Positions 8,917 to 16,600 of a stretch of DNA of 64,000 nt are shown here, piece by piece. Numbering within the stretch: position 1 is the stretch's first letter; every line of letters starts with the position of its first letter. The notes under the pieces are model-generated. The model saw nothing but the letters and a program-made list of their open reading frames with translations, had not been told where the DNA came from and ran no database searches. A program made the translations under genes and the position numbers. Source of the stretch: Janthinobacterium sp. CG3 (GTDB taxonomy: Bacteria > Pseudomonadota > Gammaproteobacteria > Burkholderiales > Burkholderiaceae_D); assembly GCF_000344615.1 (NCBI RefSeq), contig NZ_KB467824.1:4872367-4936366 (forward strand), given 5' to 3'.

Positions 8917-9102
8917 CGTTTATCTTTCTTCTTTTGTCTGTTGTCGGCGCGGCGGCGGCCCGGGGCGCACGGCCGCCGCGGCGTTATTATGCTACACAAC
9001 GGCGCGCCGCCGGAGGGCGGCGACGGGCGGGCACTGGCGCCGCCGCGGCCCAACTGGCATTATTCCGACTGTCTTATTTCATCTCAACAAAAGGATAGCT
9101 CG

Positions 9103-9387
9103 ATGGCTGACATTCATATCGTTCAGGAACACGGCCTGACACCCAAAAAAGCCCGCGAGGCGGCGCAAAAAGTGGCCGACAAAATGGCCGAGGAATACGA
9201 CCTCGACTGCACCTGGGAGGGCGACGTGCTGCGCTTCGAGCGCAGCGGCGTCAGCGGTTCGTTGACGCTGGCCAAGACGCAGGCGCAGATGGACTTGAAG
9301 CTGGGTTTCCTGTTCAGCGCCTTCTCGGCCAAGATCGAAAGCAAGATCACCGAAAACATGCAGACCGTGTTCGGCGGCAAAGCTTGA
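9103..9387 (+). CDS. Polyhydroxyalkanoic acid system / granule region protein
   Basis: Small 94-residue soluble protein starting MADIHIVQEHGLTPKKAREA. This opening and the CTWEGDVLRFERSGVSG segment match the PHA_gran_rgn family (PF09650), encoded near PHA genes in many betaproteobacteria. The predicted fold is a single alpha/beta domain with a C-terminal helix; the biochemical role is unknown. ATG 9103 is chosen because an AAGGA lies 8 bases upstream; the open frame upstream has no start signal and different composition. It is monocistronic, and its likely relevance is to PHB granules together with phaZ at 2.3 kb. Confidence 0.85.
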   Translation: MADIHIVQEHGLTPKKAREAAQKVADKMAEEYDLDCTWEGDVLRFERSGVSGSLTLAKTQAQMDLKLGFLFSAFSAKIESKITENMQTVFGGKA

Positions 9388-9665
9388 CGGCGCGCGCGGC
9401 GCTGGCCGCGCCGCTTCGCCGCGAAGGGCGCGCAAGGCGTCCTTCGAGCCCGGCCAGGGACGTCGCCCGCCACACCGACGCGCGGGTCATCATATGGCAA
9501 CAGAAAAGCGGCGACGAATGGATCGTCCAGGCGCTGGCGGCGGATAAAAATAGTCGCGGTGGAAGCGGGACGGAGGGGGCCGGCGGCGGGGGCCGGCGGT
9601 GGGCGATGGGCGATGGGCGGGGCGGGCGCCGCTGCGCGCCGGCGCCGCCCGCGCGCTAGTGCGTT

Positions 9666-9920
9666 TTAGTCTTTCAGATCGGCGATCAAGTCGACGTATT
9701 GCTGTTGCGCCTCTTCGGTCGAGGTACCCGTCAGGGCTGCCCAGGCGTCGTATTTGGCGCGGCCGACCATGTCGGTGAAGCCGGGGCGCGAACCGCTGGC
9801 GTCGCCGGCCGACGATTGCTTGAACAGCGCGTAAATCTTCAGCAAGGTCATATTGTCCGGACGCTCGGACAGGTTCTTGGAGTCAAGCTGCGCTTGCTCG
9901 AATTGCTCTTGTAAACTCAT
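9666..9920 (-). CDS. Acyl-CoA-binding protein (ACBP)
   Basis: 84-residue four-helix protein that binds and buffers long-chain acyl-CoA in the cytoplasm. The sequence has the ACBP hallmarks: N-terminal FEQAQLDSKNLSERP, LLKIYALFKQSSAGD (the conserved Y-x-KQA/S-x-GD motif) and RAKYDAWAALTGTSTEEAQQQYV. Length is typical of free ACBPs. AGGAG 7 bases upstream supports the ATG. It is transcribed divergently from a wax ester synthase/DGAT gene across a 138-bp shared promoter region; that enzyme uses acyl-CoA, so functional linkage is plausible. Confidence 0.95.
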   Translation of the reverse strand: MSLQEQFEQAQLDSKNLSERPDNMTLLKIYALFKQSSAGDASGSRPGFTDMVGRAKYDAWAALTGTSTEEAQQQYVDLIADLKD

Positions 9921-10058
9921 ACGTACTCCTGTTGGCTGAAAAAATATTGCTCTGTTAATGTTGCTAGAGTAGTTTCACTAGAATCTTATCGCAACAATCC
10001 GATTCCCGAGCGACATAATAGGACCAAACCCCCGCCAAACTATAGAGGAGATGCTCGA

Positions 10059-11528
10059 ATGTTGTCCAAAGCCCTGCCGGCCCCCAGCCGGAAAAAGATG
10101 TCCAGCGTCGACACCGCATGGCTCAGGATGGATTCGGACAGCAACTTGATGATGATCGTCGGCGTCGCCATGCTCGACAAGCCGATCAGCGCCGCGGCGC
10201 TGAAGCTGGCGCTGACGACGCGCTTCCTGGTGTTGTCGCGCTTTCGCAGCCGGGTCGTCAGCGACCTGTCGGGTAGTTGGTGGCAGGAGCAAACGGTCGA
10301 CCTCGACGACCACGTGGTGCCGGCCCTGCTGGCGCCGGCGCTGCCGGCCGGCGCCAGCAACAAGCCGGCGCTGCAGCAACTGGTCGGCGCCTTGTCGCAG
10401 CAGCCGCTGGCGGCCGACAAGCCGCTGTGGCAGATGCACCTGGTCGACCATTGCGTCGGCGAGGACGGCCGCGTGCGCCAAGCGCTGATCGTGCGCATCC
10501 ACCACTGCATCGCCGACGGCGTGGCGCTGGTGGGCGTGTTCATGTCCATGTTCGGTAGCAAAATCGACGTCGCCCCGGCCGAGCCGAGCCCGCGCGCGCG
10601 CGCCGCCGCCGAGGAAAACCCGTGGGCGCAGATCCTGCTGCCGCTGACCGCCACCGGCATCAAGGCGATCGACCTGTCGTCGCACCTGCTGATCAAGTCG
10701 ATGGGCATGCTGGGCGAGCTCGACAAGCTGGGCGGGCAGCTCGCCGAGCTGGGCCATACGGCCGGGCAATTGGCGACCGACGCCGTCAAATTGACGACCA
10801 TGAGCGAGGATACGCCGACCCGCTTGAAGGGCAAGCCGAACGGTAAAAAGCACGTGGCGTGGAGCGAGCCGCTGCCGCTGGCCGAGGTGAAGGCGGTCGG
10901 CAAGGCCTTCGGCTGCTCGATCAACGACGTGTTGATGGCCAGCGTGGCCGGGGCGCTGCGCGCCTACCTGCGCGCCAAGGGCGACGCGGTGGCGCGCGAC
11001 TGCGACGTGCGCGTCATGGTGCCGGTGAACCTGCGCAAGGCCAGCCGCCGGCAAAAGCTCGGCAACGCCTTCGGCCTGGTGCCGCTGGTGTTGCCGGTCG
11101 GGCTGGAAGACCCGGTCGCCCGCCTGTTCGAGGTGCGCCGGCGCATGAACGAGCTGAAGGGCGGTTACACCGCGCTGGTGGCGATGTCGGTGCTGGGCGT
11201 GCTGGGGGCGACCCCGAAGCAGGTGCAAAACGAGGTACAGAACTACTTCGCCAGGAAGGCCACGGCGGTGATGAGCAACGTGTCCGGTCCGCACACGCCG
11301 CTGTACCTGGCCGGCAGCCAGCTCGACCAGGTGATGTTCTGGGTGCCGCAGTCGGGCGACATCGGCGTCGGCGTGTCCATCCTCAGCTACAACGGCGGCG
11401 TGCAGTTCGGCATCGTCACCGACGACGCGCTGGCCACCGATCCGGACAACATCATTCACCGCTTCGCGCCCGAGTTCGAGAAACTGGTGATGCTGGCGCT
11501 GATGGACGAGTGGCGGGAACCGGGCTGA
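10059..11528 (+). CDS. Wax ester synthase / acyl-CoA:diacylglycerol acyltransferase (WS/DGAT)
   Basis: 489-residue bacterial WS/DGAT that joins acyl-CoA to fatty alcohols or diacylglycerol to make neutral storage lipid. The N-terminal catalytic domain contains the active-site HHxxxDG as IHHCIADGVAL. The C-terminal domain has the conserved NDV (SINDVLMASVAGALR) and VMSNVSGP-type motifs. AGAGGAG 8 bases before the ATG at 10059 fixes the start; a nearer ATG at 10051 is out of frame. The ACBP gene is divergent next door. Which neutral lipid is made cannot be read from sequence. Confidence 0.93.
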   Translation: MLSKALPAPSRKKMSSVDTAWLRMDSDSNLMMIVGVAMLDKPISAAALKLALTTRFLVLSRFRSRVVSDLSGSWWQEQTVDLDDHVVPALLAPALPAGASNKPALQQLVGALSQQPLAADKPLWQMHLVDHCVGEDGRVRQALIVRIHHCIADGVALVGVFMSMFGSKIDVAPAEPSPRARAAAEENPWAQILLPLTATGIKAIDLSSHLLIKSMGMLGELDKLGGQLAELGHTAGQLATDAVKLTTMSEDTPTRLKGKPNGKKHVAWSEPLPLAEVKAVGKAFGCSINDVLMASVAGALRAYLRAKGDAVARDCDVRVMVPVNLRKASRRQKLGNAFGLVPLVLPVGLEDPVARLFEVRRRMNELKGGYTALVAMSVLGVLGATPKQVQNEVQNYFARKATAVMSNVSGPHTPLYLAGSQLDQVMFWVPQSGDIGVGVSILSYNGGVQFGIVTDDALATDPDNIIHRFAPEFEKLVMLALMDEWREPG

Positions 11529-11589
11529 CAGGTCGCGGCGGCGGACGGTCCGGCGCGGCAGGTCAATCGACGGCTGCGACGGCTGAGAC

Positions 11590-11615
11590 GGCCGGCAAGC
11601 TCGTACTTGCCGGCC
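11590..11615 (+). terminator. Hairpin after the WS/DGAT gene, possible terminator
   Basis: Perfect 10-bp stem GGCCGGCAAG / CTTGCCGGCC with a 6-base loop, 60 bases past the stop codon. No T-run follows, so it is a weak or Rho-assisted terminator candidate, or simply an RNA-stabilising hairpin. Confidence 0.4.
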
Positions 11616-11739
11616 CGCTATACCGGAGGCGCGTGCGCGGCGCCGGCGGGCCGGATGATAGTATAGGTGTCCTGATATCGATGATGGATGGCGCGGCGCG
11701 GCAACGGCGCGCGGCGCCGCGCCCGCTGAGCGGATATTG

Positions 11740-12237
11740 ATGACCACGACCTCCATGTTGCTCCATGCCGACATTGGCGCCTTGCTGCCGCGCCTGCGTC
11801 GCTTCGCCCGCGTCCTGTGCCCGCGCCGCGACGAGGCCGACGACCTGGTCCAGATCTCGGTCGAACGCGCCTTGCAGCGCAGCGCGCAGTGGCAGCCCGG
11901 CACCCGCCTCGACAGTTGGGTTTTCCGCATCATGGCGCAGGCTTGGCGCGGCCAGCCGCGGCCGGCCGCGCGCGCCGAGCCGGCGTTCTCGGCGGACGAT
12001 ACCGGCGAGCGCGGCGGCGTCGCGGCCGACGCGCCCAGGCGCGCGCTGCGGCAGGCCATCGGCCGGCTCGACGACGAGCAGCGCCTGGTGCTCGGCCTGG
12101 TGCTGGTCGAGGGTTTGCCGTATCAGGAGGCGGCGGCCGTGCTGGACCTGCCGCCCGAGTCGGTGGGCCAGCATTTGCTACGGGCGCGCCAGGCCTTGCA
12201 GGGGCTGCTACCTGACCAGGCGCGGAAAATGCCATGA
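11740..12237 (+). CDS. ECF-type RNA polymerase sigma factor
   Basis: 165-residue two-domain sigma factor. The sigma-2 region is visible in ARVLCPRRDEADDLVQISVE and LDSWVFRIMAQAW; the sigma-4 helix-turn-helix in LPYQEAAAVLDLPPESVGQHLL. The linker between them is short and proline/alanine-rich, as in ECF sigmas. The ATG was chosen over a TTG one codon upstream. Its stop overlaps the start of the next gene (ATGA), which encodes a membrane-anchored anti-sigma-like protein, so the two are translationally coupled and likely form a regulatory pair. The inducing signal and target promoters are unknown. Confidence 0.9.
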   Translation: MTTTSMLLHADIGALLPRLRRFARVLCPRRDEADDLVQISVERALQRSAQWQPGTRLDSWVFRIMAQAWRGQPRPAARAEPAFSADDTGERGGVAADAPRRALRQAIGRLDDEQRLVLGLVLVEGLPYQEAAAVLDLPPESVGQHLLRARQALQGLLPDQARKMP

Positions 12238-13016
12238 CCTTGAGCGACGACATCCTGATGGCGTTTGCCGACGGCGAACTCGACGACGCCAGCCGCCAGG
12301 CCGTCGAGGCGGCGATGCGGCGCGACCCGGCCGTGGCGCAACGGGTGGCGCGGTACAAGGCCTTGCGCGCCGAGGTGTTCGCCGCCTTCGCGCCTATCCT
12401 CGACGAGACGCCGCCGCCGCGCTTGTTGCGGCCGCTGCGGCCCCTGCGCGGCGCCAAGGTGGTGCAACTCGACGCGGTGCGCGCCACCAGGACGGCGCGC
12501 CACGCCGCGCCGGAGCCGGTCGCCAGGGTGGCGAACTGGTCCTGGCCGGAATGGGCGGCGCTGGCGGCGGCGCTGGCCTGCGGCTTGCTGCTGGGCCGCT
12601 TCGTGCTGGCCGAGTGGCCGTCGGACCGGTTGGCGGCGGCGGCCGGCGCCGACGGCGCGCTGGTGGCGCGCGGCGAACTGGCGGCGGCGCTGTCGCAGCA
12701 ACTGTCCGGCCCGGCCACGGCGGACGGCAAGGTGGCCATTGGCTTGAGCTTCGTGTCGAACCAGGGGGTGTATTGCCGCAGCTTCGTGATGGACGGCGGC
12801 GGCCGGGATCTGGCCGGGCTGGCGTGCCGCAGCGGCGCGCAATGGGCGCTGCCGGTGCTGGTGCAGCAGGCCGGGCAAGCGCGGCAGGCGGGCGCCGGGC
12901 GCGGCCGCGCCGAGGCGGCGTTGGCGGTGCAGCAGGCGGTCGAGCAGCGCATCGACAGCGCCGCGCTGGACGCCAAGATGGAACGGCAGGCGTTGCGCCA
13001 GGGTTGGCAGCGCTAA
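12234..13016 (+). CDS. Transmembrane anti-sigma factor-like protein
   Basis: 260-residue protein. The N-terminal ~55 residues (DDILMAFADGELDDASRQAV ... VAQRVARYKALR) look like the helical anti-sigma domain that clamps ECF sigmas. One transmembrane helix follows (WPEWAALAAALACGLLLGRF). The C-terminal half is predicted extracytoplasmic, with two cysteines that could pair. There is no HxxxCxxC zinc motif, so it is not a ZAS-type anti-sigma. ATGA overlap with the sigma gene supports a stoichiometric complex. What it senses is unknown. Confidence 0.82.
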   Translation: MTLSDDILMAFADGELDDASRQAVEAAMRRDPAVAQRVARYKALRAEVFAAFAPILDETPPPRLLRPLRPLRGAKVVQLDAVRATRTARHAAPEPVARVANWSWPEWAALAAALACGLLLGRFVLAEWPSDRLAAAAGADGALVARGELAAALSQQLSGPATADGKVAIGLSFVSNQGVYCRSFVMDGGGRDLAGLACRSGAQWALPVLVQQAGQARQAGAGRGRAEAALAVQQAVEQRIDSAALDAKMERQALRQGWQR

Positions 13017-13047
13017 CGGCCGCGGCCGGCCGCGGCCGGCCGGCGGC

Positions 13048-13260
13048 TTACTCGTCGCCGGAGCCGAGCACGGCGCCGCCGACTTTGACGGCGCCCTTGC
13101 CGACGGCGACGGTGGCGTCAACGGCGGTCGAGGCCACCGACACGCCCACGCCGACGACCGTCGAGGCGACCGCCACGACGACGCAGCCGCTCAAGGCCGG
13201 CAGCAGCGCCACCAGCAGCAGCGCGCTGCGCGCAACGGTAACAACGGCGGCCTGGGACAT
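13048..13260 (-). CDS. Small putative lipoprotein
   Basis: 70 residues. An N-terminal hydrophobic signal (SALLLVALLPALSGC) ends in a lipobox LSGC, predicting cleavage and lipidation at C26. The remainder is a low-complexity Val/Ala/Gly segment (VAVASTVVGVGVSVASTAVD) ending GGAVLGSGDE, similar to small NF038104-like betaproteobacterial lipoproteins. The ATG shares a base with the TAA stop of the upstream FKBP gene (TAATG), which strongly supports it as a real, coupled gene despite its size. Function unknown. Confidence 0.7.
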   Translation of the reverse strand: MSQAAVVTVARSALLLVALLPALSGCVVVAVASTVVGVGVSVASTAVDATVAVGKGAVKVGGAVLGSGDE

Positions 13261-13616
13261 TACACGCCCAGCAGTTCGACGTCGAAAATCAGGGTCGCGT
13301 TCGGTGGAATCGCGCCGCCCGCGCCGCGCGAACCGTAGCCCAGCGCCGACGGGATGATCAGCTGGCGGGTGCCGCCGATTTTCATGCCCTGCACGCCCTC
13401 GTCCCAACCCTTGATGACGCGGCCGGCGCCCAGCGGGAATTCAAACGGGTCGTTGCGGTCTTTGCTGGAGTCGAATTTCGAGCCCTTGCTGCCGTCGTCG
13501 TTTTGCAGCCAGCCGGTGTAATGGACGACGACGTTCTGGCCCGCTTGCGCCTCGGCGCCTTCGCCGACGCTGACGTCGATGTATTGCAGGCCGGATGGTG
13601 TGGTGATTGTGGACAT
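13260..13616 (-). CDS. FKBP-type peptidyl-prolyl cis-trans isomerase
   Basis: 118-residue single-domain FKBP, a proline isomerase/chaperone. Family motifs are clear: VVVHYTGWLQNDDG, KFDSSKDRNDPFEFPLGAG, VIKGWDEGVQGMKIGG, RQLIIPSALGYGSRGAGG and IPPNATLIFDVELL. There is no signal peptide, so it acts in the cytoplasm. The frame extends upstream but the MSTITTPSGLQY start matches the family's length. It is followed by the overlapping lipoprotein gene. Identification is secure; the client protein is unknown. Confidence 0.95.
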   Translation of the reverse strand: MSTITTPSGLQYIDVSVGEGAEAQAGQNVVVHYTGWLQNDDGSKGSKFDSSKDRNDPFEFPLGAGRVIKGWDEGVQGMKIGGTRQLIIPSALGYGSRGAGGAIPPNATLIFDVELLGV

Positions 13617-13807
13617 GGTTTTCCTTGTGTGTGGAGGGGCTAATCCTAGATTGTAGAGCAAGCAGTTACAAAGCGCTATTGGGCGTGGCCGGCGCGCGGC
13701 GCCGGCCGGAGAGCGAATTGATATCTGGGCGATATCTAGGCAATAAATCGAAGCGCATGCCCGTTTGCACGTAAAATAGCCTTTTCGGACTTTCAAGCGA
13801 TTTTTTC

Positions 13808-14788
13808 ATGTTCCGCAGTCTACGCCGTATCGTTTTTTCCAGTGTCTGCGCCATCTCGGCCGTCGCGGCCGTCTCGACGGCGCAAGCGGGTGTCGTGGTG
13901 GTTCTCAACTCGCGCGACGCCACCATCCAACTGTTGAACCAGGAAACCTTCAGCCCGATCTCCTCGATACCAGTGGGCAAGGAGCCGCACCATTTGATGG
14001 AAACGCCGGACGGCAAGTCGCTGATCGTCGCCAGTTCGGTCGGCAACGAGCTGATTTTCCTCGATCCGAAAACCGGTCAGTTGCAGCGCCGCATCAAGGA
14101 CATCCTTGATCCGTATCAAATCGGCTTTTCGCCCGACCAGAAGTGGTTTATCTCCAATTCCCTGCGCCTGGACCGGATCGACCTGTACCGCTACGACGGC
14201 AGCGCGCTGACGCTGGCCAAGCGCATCCCGCTGGCCAAGTTGCCTAGCCACATGGCCTTCAACGCCGCCAGCACCATGGCCTTCATCACCCAGCAGGGCA
14301 GCGACCAGGTCAGCGGCATCGACCTGGCCACGCAAACGGTCAAGTGGACCATGCCGGTTGGCAAGCTGCCGGCCGGCATCGCCATGACGCCGGACGACAA
14401 ATACCTGCTCGTCGGCATCATGGGCAGCGACTACGTCGAGGTGATCGACTGGAAGAGCCAGAAAATCGTCAAGCGCATCAAGGCCGGCGCCGGCACCCAC
14501 AATTTCCGCGCGCTGGGCGACAAGCGCCACACCTTCGTCTCGAACCGGGTCTCGAACACGATCAACATCATCGACCAGCACACGCTGGAAAACGTCGGCA
14601 CCATCAACGTGCCGGGCGGCCCGGACTGCATGGAGGTCAGCGCCGACGGCAAGACCATGTGGGTGACTTTGCGCTGGATTAAGAAAGTCGCGGTCATCGA
14701 CTTGACCACGCGCAAGGTTGTCAAGTTGATCCCGGTCGGCCGTTCGCCGCACGGCGTGTATTTCGCCGGCCACTCGCCGCGCATTTAA
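13808..14788 (+). CDS. Periplasmic YVTN-type beta-propeller protein
   Basis: 326 residues with a signal peptide (ends ..VSTAQAGVVV). The mature part is a chain of ~40-residue repeats of the YNCE/YVTN beta-propeller kind, each with a GKEPHHLMETPDGKSLIVAS-like turn; further examples are GKLPAGIAMTPDDKYLLVG, GGPDCMEVSADGKTMWVT and GRSPHGVYFAG. About seven blades can be counted. Such proteins are usually exported scaffolds or ligand-binding propellers without catalysis. A polysaccharide deacetylase gene starts 7 bases after the stop, so the two are probably co-transcribed and may act on the same surface or wall substrate (inference). Confidence 0.85.
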   Translation: MFRSLRRIVFSSVCAISAVAAVSTAQAGVVVVLNSRDATIQLLNQETFSPISSIPVGKEPHHLMETPDGKSLIVASSVGNELIFLDPKTGQLQRRIKDILDPYQIGFSPDQKWFISNSLRLDRIDLYRYDGSALTLAKRIPLAKLPSHMAFNAASTMAFITQQGSDQVSGIDLATQTVKWTMPVGKLPAGIAMTPDDKYLLVGIMGSDYVEVIDWKSQKIVKRIKAGAGTHNFRALGDKRHTFVSNRVSNTINIIDQHTLENVGTINVPGGPDCMEVSADGKTMWVTLRWIKKVAVIDLTTRKVVKLIPVGRSPHGVYFAGHSPRI

Positions 14789-14795
14789 GCGCGGC

Positions 14796-15608
14796 ATGCC
14801 GATTCCGACCCCGCCCGCCCCGGCGCCGCGCGCCGCCCTGATCGCCGGCGCGCTGGCGGCGGCGCTGCAAGTGGCGGCGCCGGCCGCCGCCGCGCCGGCC
14901 TGCCAGGGCACGATTTACCTGACCTTCGACACCGGCAGCCAGTCGCAGGCCGAGCTGATCGCCAGCACGCTCGGGCGGCACCGCGTCAAGGCCACCTTCT
15001 TCCTGGCCAACGAAAAGACCAGCCGCGGCGACTATTCGCTGGACCCGTCCTGGGCCGCCTACTGGAAGGCCCGCGTCGCCGAGGGCCACGCCTTCGGCTC
15101 GCACACCTTCGACCACGTCTACCTGCGGCGCGACGCCGCGCCCGGGGCCATCGCGGTGCAGCCGCAGTTCGGCGCCAACGCCGGCAAAACGCTCCACTGG
15201 AGTGCGCGCCAGTTGTGCGAGGAAATCGAACGGGTCGACCGGCGCTTCCAGGAACTCACCGGCGCCAAGCTCGACCCGCTCTGGCGCGCGCCCGGCGGGC
15301 GCGTCTCGGCCGCCAGCATAGCCGCCGGCAAGGCTTGCGGCTACGCCCACGTGGGCTGGGCCAAGGCCGGTTTCTCCGGCGACGAACTGTCCAGCGAAGC
15401 CTACCCCAACCCGCTGCTGCTGCAACGCGCGCTGGCCAACTTGCGCGACGGCGACATCTTCGTCGCGCACATGGGCATCTGGTCGCGCCGGCAGGCGTGG
15501 GCACCGGCCAACCTGGAACCGCTGATCGTCGGCCTGCAACAAAAAGGCTTTTGCTTCGCCACGCTGCGCGAGCATCCCGACTATAAACCCCTCATGAAGC
15601 GTCCATGA
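14796..15608 (+). CDS. Polysaccharide deacetylase family protein (CE4-like)
   Basis: 270 residues with an Ala-rich signal peptide (..AAPAAAAPACQG). CE4/NodB hallmarks: motif 1 reads YLTFDTGS, motif 2 GSHTFDHV (H103 and H107, metal ligands), motif 3 WRAPGGR, and a late DGDIFVAHMG with the conserved His. In most CE4 enzymes motif 1 is TFDDG; here the second Asp, normally a metal ligand, is Thr (T46). Activity may therefore be altered. The stop overlaps the start of the next gene (ATGA), so it is in a tight operon with the propeller and a membrane hydroxylase-like gene. Substrate unknown. Confidence 0.83.
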   Translation: MPIPTPPAPAPRAALIAGALAAALQVAAPAAAAPACQGTIYLTFDTGSQSQAELIASTLGRHRVKATFFLANEKTSRGDYSLDPSWAAYWKARVAEGHAFGSHTFDHVYLRRDAAPGAIAVQPQFGANAGKTLHWSARQLCEEIERVDRRFQELTGAKLDPLWRAPGGRVSAASIAAGKACGYAHVGWAKAGFSGDELSSEAYPNPLLLQRALANLRDGDIFVAHMGIWSRRQAWAPANLEPLIVGLQQKGFCFATLREHPDYKPLMKRP

Positions 15609-16600
15609 TCCAATTTTTAATCGATGGCTTCGGCGCCACCCAGGGCTGGCTGTTCGAACACGCCATCCAACCCTTGATTTACCAGTTCGGCTTCGGCGCA
15701 TTCACCGAGGAAGCCTTCGAGGGCACCGAGTGGCTGCTGATCGGCGTGTGCGAGCTGGCGCTGCTGTTCGTCGTGCTGCGCCCGCTGGAGGCGCTGATTC
15801 CGGTGCACCAGATCAGCGACCGGCGCGCGCGCTGGAACGACTTCGTCTACACCGTGCTGCACCGCGTCGGCCTGTTCCCGCTGCTGATCTTCTTCACGCT
15901 CGACCCGCTGATGGATAGCCTGGCCGGCGCGTTGCGGCTCGACGGGGTGCACCCGGTCAACCTGGAAACCTTGTGGCCGGGCATCAGCCCGATCGCCAGC
16001 TTCCTGCTGTACTTTGTCGTGCTCGACTTCTTCGACTACTGGTACCACCGCGCCTCGCACGTGTTCAACTGGTGGTGGGGCCTGCACAGCCTGCACCACA
16101 GCCAGCGCAATATGAACTTGTGGAGCGACGACCGCAACCACCTGCTCGACGACCTGCTGCGCGACGTCTTCATGGCGCTGATCGCGCTGGGCATCGGCGT
16201 GCCGCCCGGCCAGTACGTGTTGCTGGTGTCGGTCTCGCGCATCCTGCAAAGTTTGCAGCACGCCAACGTGCGCATCCATTTCGGGCGCGTCGGCGAACGC
16301 CTGCTGGTGTCGCCGCGCTACCACCGCATGCACCACGCCATCGGCGTCGGCCACGAATCGAAGGGCAAGGGCAGCCTGGGCGGCTGCAATTTCGCCGTCC
16401 TGCTGCCGATCTGGGACATCGTCTTTCGCACCGCCAACTTCACGGCGGAATACGCCGCCACCGGCGTGCGCGGCCAGTATCCCTACATCAACGCCGCCGG
16501 CAAGGCGATCCCGGGGCGCGACTACGGCCGCGGCTTCTACAGCCAGCAATGGCTGGGCCTGAAGCGCATGCTCGAATACATGCGCCGGAGCCCGGACTGA
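15605..16600 (+). CDS. Sterol desaturase / fatty acid hydroxylase family membrane protein
   Basis: 331-residue integral membrane di-iron protein. Histidine clusters of the family are present: YHRASHVFNWWWGLHSLHHS (HxxxH and HxxHH) and RYHRMHHAIG (HxxHH). Several hydrophobic helices flank them (WLLIGVCELALLFVVL, VGLFPLLIFFTL, ISPIASFLLYFVVLDFF). Relatives hydroxylate or desaturate lipids using O2. The start ATG overlaps the deacetylase stop, and the next gene starts inside its own stop (TGATG), so three membrane/envelope genes are coupled. The lipid substrate is unknown. Confidence 0.9.
   Translation: MIQFLIDGFGATQGWLFEHAIQPLIYQFGFGAFTEEAFEGTEWLLIGVCELALLFVVLRPLEALIPVHQISDRRARWNDFVYTVLHRVGLFPLLIFFTLDPLMDSLAGALRLDGVHPVNLETLWPGISPIASFLLYFVVLDFFDYWYHRASHVFNWWWGLHSLHHSQRNMNLWSDDRNHLLDDLLRDVFMALIALGIGVPPGQYVLLVSVSRILQSLQHANVRIHFGRVGERLLVSPRYHRMHHAIGVGHESKGKGSLGGCNFAVLLPIWDIVFRTANFTAEYAATGVRGQYPYINAAGKAIPGRDYGRGFYSQQWLGLKRMLEYMRRSPD

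Noticed and set aside
9384-9659. Possible 91-residue gene after the PHA-granule gene
   Set aside because: Its ATG overlaps the preceding stop, but there is no recognisable motif, the second half is Gly/Arg low complexity, and the region looks like GC-rich spacer.
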